Assembly: GCF_022369435.1 (NCBI RefSeq)
Contig: NZ_CP059597.1
Span: forward strand, 930,001-994,000
Source of the DNA: Campylobacter sp. RM10537
GTDB lineage: Bacteria > Campylobacterota > Campylobacteria > Campylobacterales > Campylobacteraceae
Reading direction: 5' to 3'
Length of the DNA stretch: 64,000 bases
This document shows positions 58,992 through 64,000 of the stretch, piece by piece (the stretch's first letter is position 1; each line of letters begins with the position of its first letter). The translations under genes and the position numbers were made by a program. A model generated the notes under the pieces. That model worked only from the letters and a program-made list of their open reading frames with translations, did not search any database and was not told the origin of the DNA.

Positions 58992-60812
58992 TTAAATAAT
59001 TTTTTCCAAACTTCCTTTTATTGTAATTAATTTTTCAATTAACAAAATAAGCCAATTTTTATAAACTTTGATCATTAATAGCAAATATTTTTCTTCTTCT
59101 TGAATTTTTAAAGTAATAATTTGACTTAATTCAAAACCTCTTTTAAAAAAAATTCCTCTAAAAATTCCCTCTTTAAAAATTTCATTTTTTTCTAAAACAA
59201 AATTAAAATTTTCTATATTTTTATAAATATTTGATAAAAAATTCAAAGGCAATTTATTTTCATTTAATAAAATTTTTTCCAAAGCATTATATAAAATCTT
59301 AGCATCTTCTAAAGTTTGATTAACAATATGCAAATCTTGTTTTAAATTTTCTATAACTTTTTTCAAAAATTTGTCACTTCTATTTGAAGTTAATTTTTTT
59401 GGAATTTCTAATATTTTTTTCTTTTGATTGGCAAATTTTAAACAACATTCTTTAAAACTAAGCTCTTTTGTAAAGGCTATCCTAGCTCCGCCTTCAGTAG
59501 CATTATAAAAATTAGCTTGGGTGTTATTAGCAAATAAAAATTCTAATTTTTTTCTATAATCATCCCATCCGATATGAGTAAAAACTTCTTTAACTCCGCC
59601 ATAAGCTAAAGTTTTTAAACTGGGAATATTTAATGCAAGATCAGCATCTTTTCCTAAGATAAAATCACTAAAATGAGAATTACCTTTATCATTGTAAGCT
59701 AAATCTTGACCTATTATTATAATATTTTTAAATCCTAAAGCTAAAGCTAAAGTATAGCACATATGACCCACATGTGTTCCAACTTCTAAATAACCAAAAT
59801 CAAAAAGATTTAATTTTTCATAAGTTATATCTCCATTTAAAACTATAGCAAAATTGATATTTTTTAAAAAATTAACAACACTTGGATGAGTGCTTTGAGC
59901 CAATATAAATAAAGTTTTCTCTAATTTATTGATATCAATATCTTTGAAAAATTCAATTGGATATTCTTCTAAATCTAAATTTAAAATATAATCAGGAATT
60001 ATATCATTTTTATAAAGCAAAGGAAAAGCTCCATCAGCACAAAAAATCACAAAATTTTCTTGGTATTTTTTTAAAAGCGGAATTTGCTTTTCAAGACTAG
60101 GTCCAGCACAAACCACTATGCAATTTTCAAATTGATTTTTTCTTTCTTGGATAATTCTTTGAAAAGGAATGCTTTTTAATATTAAGGGGATATTTTGTAT
60201 AAAATTATCATAACATATTAAAGGTATTTTAGAACTAGGATCTAAATTTCTAATAATAAAATTAATGGTTTCGTAGATCTTATCATTTATTTGAGAAATT
60301 TCATCTATAAAATATTTTTGATAATAAGAGTTCATAAATATTTCATAAAGACTTAAATATTCAAACATATCCCTTTGACCAAAAAGTATGCTTAGTTGCA
60401 TATTTACTTTTTCCTCATTGATATCCACAAGATAAATTTTGCCATTACTTAGTTCTTCACTAAGATCAATCACGCTTAAAGCTAAAATAAAAAGCTCTAT
60501 TTCGCTTTCAAAAATAAAAATATGTTTATAAAAAGAAATTAAACTTTTAAGCAATAAAGCATTTCCTATACCATAAATACAAACAAAAGGATATCTTAAA
60601 GTTTTTTCCAAAATTGCATTTTTAAAATAGTCAATTTCTTGGTTTACATCATTATACATAAAAACTTGATTTTTTAAATCAAAAATATTTAAATTTTTAT
60701 CTAAAGAAAAACGAGTACATTTTTGATTTTCTAAAAAATTATTGAGTTTTAAGGCTAAAGGTTCATTTGTTCCGCTAGCTAAAGCTTGGATATTTTTTTC
60801 TAATATATTCAT
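58992..60812 (-). CDS. maf: flagellar motility accessory factor (DUF115, Maf family), copy D, upstream of flaA
   Basis: A 606-residue, more divergent paralogue reading toward flaA. It shows YPFVCIYGIGNALLLKSLI, CIVVCAGPSLEKQIPLLKKY, FCADGAFPLLYKNDIIPDYIL, IIGQDLAYNDKGNSHFSD and NATEGGARIAFTKELSF. VCAGPSL replaces VSTGPSL and DGAFPLL replaces DSAYPIL, so its substrate may differ. The ATG overlaps the stop of the broken DUF2920 gene by 4 bases. In C. jejuni the region upstream of flaA holds similar copies (Cj1340-1342 region). Confidence 0.85.
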   Translation of the reverse strand: MNILEKNIQALASGTNEPLALKLNNFLENQKCTRFSLDKNLNIFDLKNQVFMYNDVNQEIDYFKNAILEKTLRYPFVCIYGIGNALLLKSLISFYKHIFIFESEIELFILALSVIDLSEELSNGKIYLVDINEEKVNMQLSILFGQRDMFEYLSLYEIFMNSYYQKYFIDEISQINDKIYETINFIIRNLDPSSKIPLICYDNFIQNIPLILKSIPFQRIIQERKNQFENCIVVCAGPSLEKQIPLLKKYQENFVIFCADGAFPLLYKNDIIPDYILNLDLEEYPIEFFKDIDINKLEKTLFILAQSTHPSVVNFLKNINFAIVLNGDITYEKLNLFDFGYLEVGTHVGHMCYTLALALGFKNIIIIGQDLAYNDKGNSHFSDFILGKDADLALNIPSLKTLAYGGVKEVFTHIGWDDYRKKLEFLFANNTQANFYNATEGGARIAFTKELSFKECCLKFANQKKKILEIPKKLTSNRSDKFLKKVIENLKQDLHIVNQTLEDAKILYNALEKILLNENKLPLNFLSNIYKNIENFNFVLEKNEIFKEGIFRGIFFKRGFELSQIITLKIQEEEKYLLLMIKVYKNWLILLIEKLITIKGSLEKII

Positions 60813-62061
60813 TTATTTCCTTTAATCTCCAAAAATATCTTATCCTCTTTTTGAGTAAAGCTATAAAGTAAATCTTCACAAGGATAACTTATGCTTTTAT
60901 CTTTATACTCTTTTTTAGGATTATTTTTAATCTTTTCAAGCATAATAGGAAGTTCTTTTTTTATAAGTGTTTTTATAGACATTCCCATACCATGATCCAA
61001 ACTTTTTATAAATTTTCCATCAATTTGACTTTGGTCTTTAATCATATAAAGTTTTGCATCAAAATAATATTTTTGAAAAATACCATAAAGCTCTATTTTA
61101 TCTTCTGGTGGAGCTATCCTTCTATCATAAAAAGAATGATAACTCACATAATAAGGTTTTGGATAAGCTGATTGGATTTGAAGATGATTTGGTTCTAATA
61201 TATTGCGAATCATGCGTCTTGCTGGAGAAAAAAATAAGGCGAAGAGCTATTGCTCGTCCAAAAAGTTTTACTAGAACAACGTACGCATATATGATCAAAG
61301 AATTTAAATGTATCAAATTCAGAATACTGCATAAAATCAATCTCTTTTCCAAATCCAACTAATTTCCAAAGAAATTTAGCATAACTAGAATTATCAATCA
61401 CACCATTTATAAGCCATGGAGCAATTTTTGCAGCCAAATGAGATAAATATCCTCCATGAGAACTACCGATCATAATCACAGGAATACCCCACCCCATGGT
61501 ATCAAAAGGAGCATTTTTCTTTAAATAAAGGGCTACATTTATAAGATCTTGAGCTTGCATAATGCCAAAATTTTGATATTCATTTTTTGCAGGTTGTAAA
61601 CTAACATGAAGATTCAAAAAATAATCCAATCTAAATTTACCCTCTTTTTTTCCTTTTATCAAAGCTTGATTGATAAAGTGAAAAATTTCACTCATTTGAT
61701 CATAATTTTGAATTTTATCTACACTATAGGGAAGTTTTATGCCTGCAGCTTGAGTAGTAGTATCTAAAATAAGTTTATCAATCTCATCTAAATAAAAAGT
61801 TGATCCAGTTTGAGGACGATTTCCTATACAATGATAATTTACACTAACCACAGCTACATTTAAATCACTTGCTATTGTTTGTGCCAAATGCTCACGATAA
61901 TTATCATCAGCATCGCCACCTAGCCCTGGGGTAATAAAAACTAAAGCTTCTAACTTTTTTTCATCATCAAAACAAAGTTTAAACTCAAGTTTAGATTCTC
62001 TTTTTATATCAAGTTCAACATCATCACAAGAATCAATCTCGTAAATTCTATTAATTTGCAT
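60809..62061 (-). pseudogene. DUF2920 (617 family) gene disrupted by a frameshift
   Basis: Two frames cover one protein: 61210-62061 (MQINRIYEIDSCDDVEL through KTFWTSNSSSPYFF) and 60809-61213 (starting MIRNILEPNHL, then YYVSYHSFYDRRIAPPEDKIEL). Together they align along the whole intact paralogue at 41953-43167. On the minus strand a T7 run (complement of A7 at 61228-61234) sits at the break; one more T would restore SSPYFFSPARRMIRN. The first half keeps the elbow IGSSHGGYLSHL. It may be a pseudogene, a slippage-switched OFF state or a sequencing error. Confidence 0.85.
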
Positions 62062-62566
62062 CATTGACCCCTATTAAAGTATAAGTTTTTGAGGCAAGGT
62101 TTTTAAAATGTTCATTTTTACTCAAAGATACACAAGCTTTACTTTTAGAGGTACTTGTAAAATCAATGTTTTCCAAATCAGAACTAGAGCCATTTTCTAT
62201 AACTTTTTTGCTAGTTTCATTACTTGAAATTCCCATCAAAATAAAATCTGATTTATTAACAAATACAAGTTTTAAACACTGTTCATCATCACCTACGCGA
62301 AAATTTGCTTCTTTTATTCCGCTAAAATCTTTTAAATCAATATTTTCAACCCCGCTAACATTACTCATGGATTTTATAGTACTTAAGGCATCATTTTTTA
62401 AAGCATAAATACTGATATCATTAATCAAAGTTTTTAAATTATTCAAAGATTTACTTATTTCTGCTTCATCTTTGCTTGAGCTTAATTTAGGCAAGGCAAT
62501 AGCTGCTAAAATTCCTAAAATAATAATCACAAAAACAAGTTCTAAAATCGTAAAAGCTTTTTTCAT
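62051..62566 (-). CDS. ctsG: type II pseudopilin-like transformation protein CtsG
   Basis: A 171-residue protein with a short type IV prepilin-like leader: MKKAF then TILELVFVIIILGILAAIALPKL, with the Glu five residues into the mature part, and a soluble C-terminal domain with two Cys (EQCLKL and SKACVSL) that may form a disulfide. The homologue in C. jejuni is ctsG, needed for natural transformation; the neighbourhood (tsaD, pgp1) matches that position. It precedes the DUF2920 gene with an 11-base overlap. Confidence 0.85.
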   Translation of the reverse strand: MKKAFTILELVFVIIILGILAAIALPKLSSSKDEAEISKSLNNLKTLINDISIYALKNDALSTIKSMSNVSGVENIDLKDFSGIKEANFRVGDDEQCLKLVFVNKSDFILMGISSNETSKKVIENGSSSDLENIDFTSTSKSKACVSLSKNEHFKNLASKTYTLIGVNDAN

Positions 62567-62569
62567 TAT

Positions 62570-63577
62570 CTACATCCTTAAAAAATTTTGACTCCTAGGG
62601 CTAAGAATTTCTTGATCTATTTTCACAAATTCAGATCTTTCATAAGCATCCACTGCAGCTCTAGCTATCATTAAAGCATTATCAGAACAATAATTTAAAG
62701 GAGCTAGTTTTAATTTTATATGATATTTTTCACACAAGCTCTGCAAACGAGAACGTAAATTTAAATTCGCACTAGCACCCCCAACAATACCAAATTCTTT
62801 AAAAGAATATTGTTTAAAAATCTTCTCTAATTTATCTATAATATGTTCGCAAGCAGCCTCTTCAAAGCCATAAGCAATTTCTGCTTTTATATTTTCATCC
62901 AAATTTTCATACTTTAAAATTTCTAAACGCACTGCATTTTTAAGCCCTGAAAAACTATAAACTAACTCTTTAGAATGTTTTAGAGGAATGCTAAATTTTA
63001 TATTTTTATTTTTAGCATTTTTGGCTAAATTCTCTATAATTACTCCTCCTGGATAAGGCAAATTCATCATTTTAGCCACTTTGTCAAAACTCTCTCCAAA
63101 ACTATCATCACTTGTATTGGCTAAAATTTGAATTTCTTTTTTATTATTGATATAAAGCACCATAGTATGCCCACCACTTACAAGCAAAATTCCCATATTA
63201 AAAATAGCCTTTTCCTCTAAAAAAAGACTATAAATATGACCTTTAAGATGATTGATCGCAATTAGGGGTAAATTTAAACCTGAAGCCAAAGTTTTAGCCA
63301 TGGTTATACCACCAAGCAAGGATACGCTAAGCCCTGGTTCATTTGTCACTGCTATGGCACAAAGCTGATTAAAATAAGATTTACATTGTTCTAAAATACT
63401 TGGTAATGCTGCGCTATGAAGTCTAGCCGCAAGTTCTGGAACTACTCCCCCATAAACACTATGCTCAAGTTCTTGAGATATTTTTTTATAAAAAATACAT
63501 TTTAAATTATCTTTATTAATAATAGCAATAGAACTATCATCACATGAACTTTCTATCGCTAAAATTAAATTTTTCAT
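62570..63577 (-). CDS. tsaD: tRNA N6-adenosine threonylcarbamoyltransferase TsaD
   Basis: Installs t6A37 on ANN-decoding tRNAs with TsaB/TsaE. 335 residues of the Kae1/Gcp family: AIESSCDDSSIAI at the N-terminus, metal-binding NHLKGHIYSL (HxxxH), LLVSGGHTMVLY, FDKVAKMMNLPYPGG and the late GGASANLNLR with CSDNALMIA. It overlaps pgp1 by 4 bases upstream. Earlier annotations call it a glycoprotease. Confidence 0.95.
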   Translation of the reverse strand: MKNLILAIESSCDDSSIAIINKDNLKCIFYKKISQELEHSVYGGVVPELAARLHSAALPSILEQCKSYFNQLCAIAVTNEPGLSVSLLGGITMAKTLASGLNLPLIAINHLKGHIYSLFLEEKAIFNMGILLVSGGHTMVLYINNKKEIQILANTSDDSFGESFDKVAKMMNLPYPGGVIIENLAKNAKNKNIKFSIPLKHSKELVYSFSGLKNAVRLEILKYENLDENIKAEIAYGFEEAACEHIIDKLEKIFKQYSFKEFGIVGGASANLNLRSRLQSLCEKYHIKLKLAPLNYCSDNALMIARAAVDAYERSEFVKIDQEILSPRSQNFLRM

Positions 63578-64000
63578 TCAAATTCCACTAAAATAGAGCC
63601 GATAAATTTATCTTTAGTTTTTGCAGACTTTAAGATACTTGGATCTAAATTTTTTGTTTTTTTAATCAATTTTGCATCAATGGTATTTTCTAAAAGTTGT
63701 TGTAAATTCGCCCATCTTAATTCATAAAATTCTACACGATAAATTTTACCCGCCATATCCAAAGAATAAGCTTGCTGCATATCTTTTTTATGTATAAAAA
63801 TATTACTCTCATCTTTACCATGATCAAAACCTATAATATTAACGCGTACTCCTTTGATACTAGGAATTAAAAAATTTTCTTTGACCTTTACTTTGGTACC
63901 AAAATGCACGATAAGATCTTTTTGATCTACTTTTATAGCTACCTCATCAAAAGGATCACTAAATTCTAAATACTCAGGATAAATTCTTGTTTGGAAACGA
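63574..64000 (-). CDS. pgp1: C-terminal part of a Pgp1-like peptidoglycan DL-carboxypeptidase (partial)
   Basis: The frame is open to the window end and reads RIYPEYLEFSDPFDEVAIKV, then LIVHFGTKVKVKENFLIPSIKGVRVNIIGF, ending in FIGSILVEFE; about 141 residues are visible. A GTG at 63909 is not a real start, since coding continues upstream. The C. jejuni gene beside tsaD is pgp1, a periplasmic carboxypeptidase that trims tripeptides and gives the helical cell shape; its catalytic domain would lie outside the window. Assignment rests on position and resemblance, not on catalytic residues. Confidence 0.7.
   Translation of the reverse strand, partial: RFQTRIYPEYLEFSDPFDEVAIKVDQKDLIVHFGTKVKVKENFLIPSIKGVRVNIIGFDHGKDESNIFIHKKDMQQAYSLDMAGKIYRVEFYELRWANLQQLLENTIDAKLIKKTKNLDPSILKSAKTKDKFIGSILVEFE

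Noticed and set aside
61054-61362. Plus- and minus-strand small frames around the DUF2920 break
   Set aside because: They are shadows of the broken gene; no ribosome sites or recognisable protein features.

Overview
The window is AT-rich, gene-dense DNA from a thermophilic Campylobacter (C. jejuni or C. coli). This rests on the tandem flaB/flaA flagellin pair, the complete pseudaminic acid (Pse) gene set, tandem DUF115 motility accessory factor genes, poly-G contingency tracts, the futalosine-pathway gene mqnA, and gene blocks recognisable from C. jejuni. I cannot separate the two species by eye. Genes are tightly packed and often overlap by 4 bases (ATGA). No gene-free stretch exceeds 300 bases.

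Layout: 1-4802 (minus strand) is one housekeeping operon: ctpA, purC, purS, purQ, a periplasmic protein and plsC (cut by the window edge). Reading the other way are a CsoR/RcnR-type metal sensor and the disaggregase clpB, whose promoter overlaps a HspR (HAIR) type element. At 8061-12337 lies an accessory Type III restriction-modification locus: mod is intact, but res is broken by a one-base frameshift in a T6A6 tract. Next come pbpA, maf and alaS (minus), then an aminotransferase, an oxidoreductase and hemH (plus), then a minus-strand run of selU, a HIT protein, trpC, a TPR lipoprotein, a YkgJ-like protein, a TrmN6-like methyltransferase and a tiny secreted protein, ending at tRNA-Phe(GAA). 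From memory of the reference C. jejuni map, the blocks left and right of this tRNA are far apart there, so the tRNA marks a synteny junction.

25276-34599 holds ktrB/ktrA (K+ uptake), mqnA, upp, a malic enzyme, gltX, a SurA-like chaperone, accC/accB and dcd.

34606-60812 is the flagellin glycosylation and flagellin locus. A sigma-54-type promoter precedes pseB-pseC and a phase-variable (G9) DUF4910 gene. An accessory cassette follows: AAC(3)-like acyltransferase, adenylation enzyme, acyl carrier protein, sulfotransferase-like protein and DUF2920 hydrolase. Then come pseF-pseG-pseH, a second GNAT acetyltransferase, hisF/hisH/pseA (acetamidino branch) and pseI. PseB, C, H, G, I and F together make CMP-Pse; PseA with the HisH/HisF paralogues would give the acetamidino form. 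Three tandem DUF115 genes, presumed transferases of the sugar to flagellin, lead directly to flaB and flaA. No legionaminic acid (ptm/leg) genes lie in between, so the locus looks like a minimal Pse-only version. A fourth DUF115 gene and a frameshifted DUF2920 gene lie upstream of flaA.

The end of the window has a pseudopilin-like transformation gene (ctsG), tsaD and the 3' part of a pgp1-like cell-shape carboxypeptidase.

The most interesting signals are: a G11 tract at the pseH tail whose length decides whether pseH termination overlaps the start of a second acetyltransferase; an adenylation/ACP/sulfotransferase cassette that suggests an undescribed glycan decoration; an orphaned Type III methyltransferase; a T9 tract inside the flaA sigma-28 promoter; and a 354-bp block identical in flaA and flaB.
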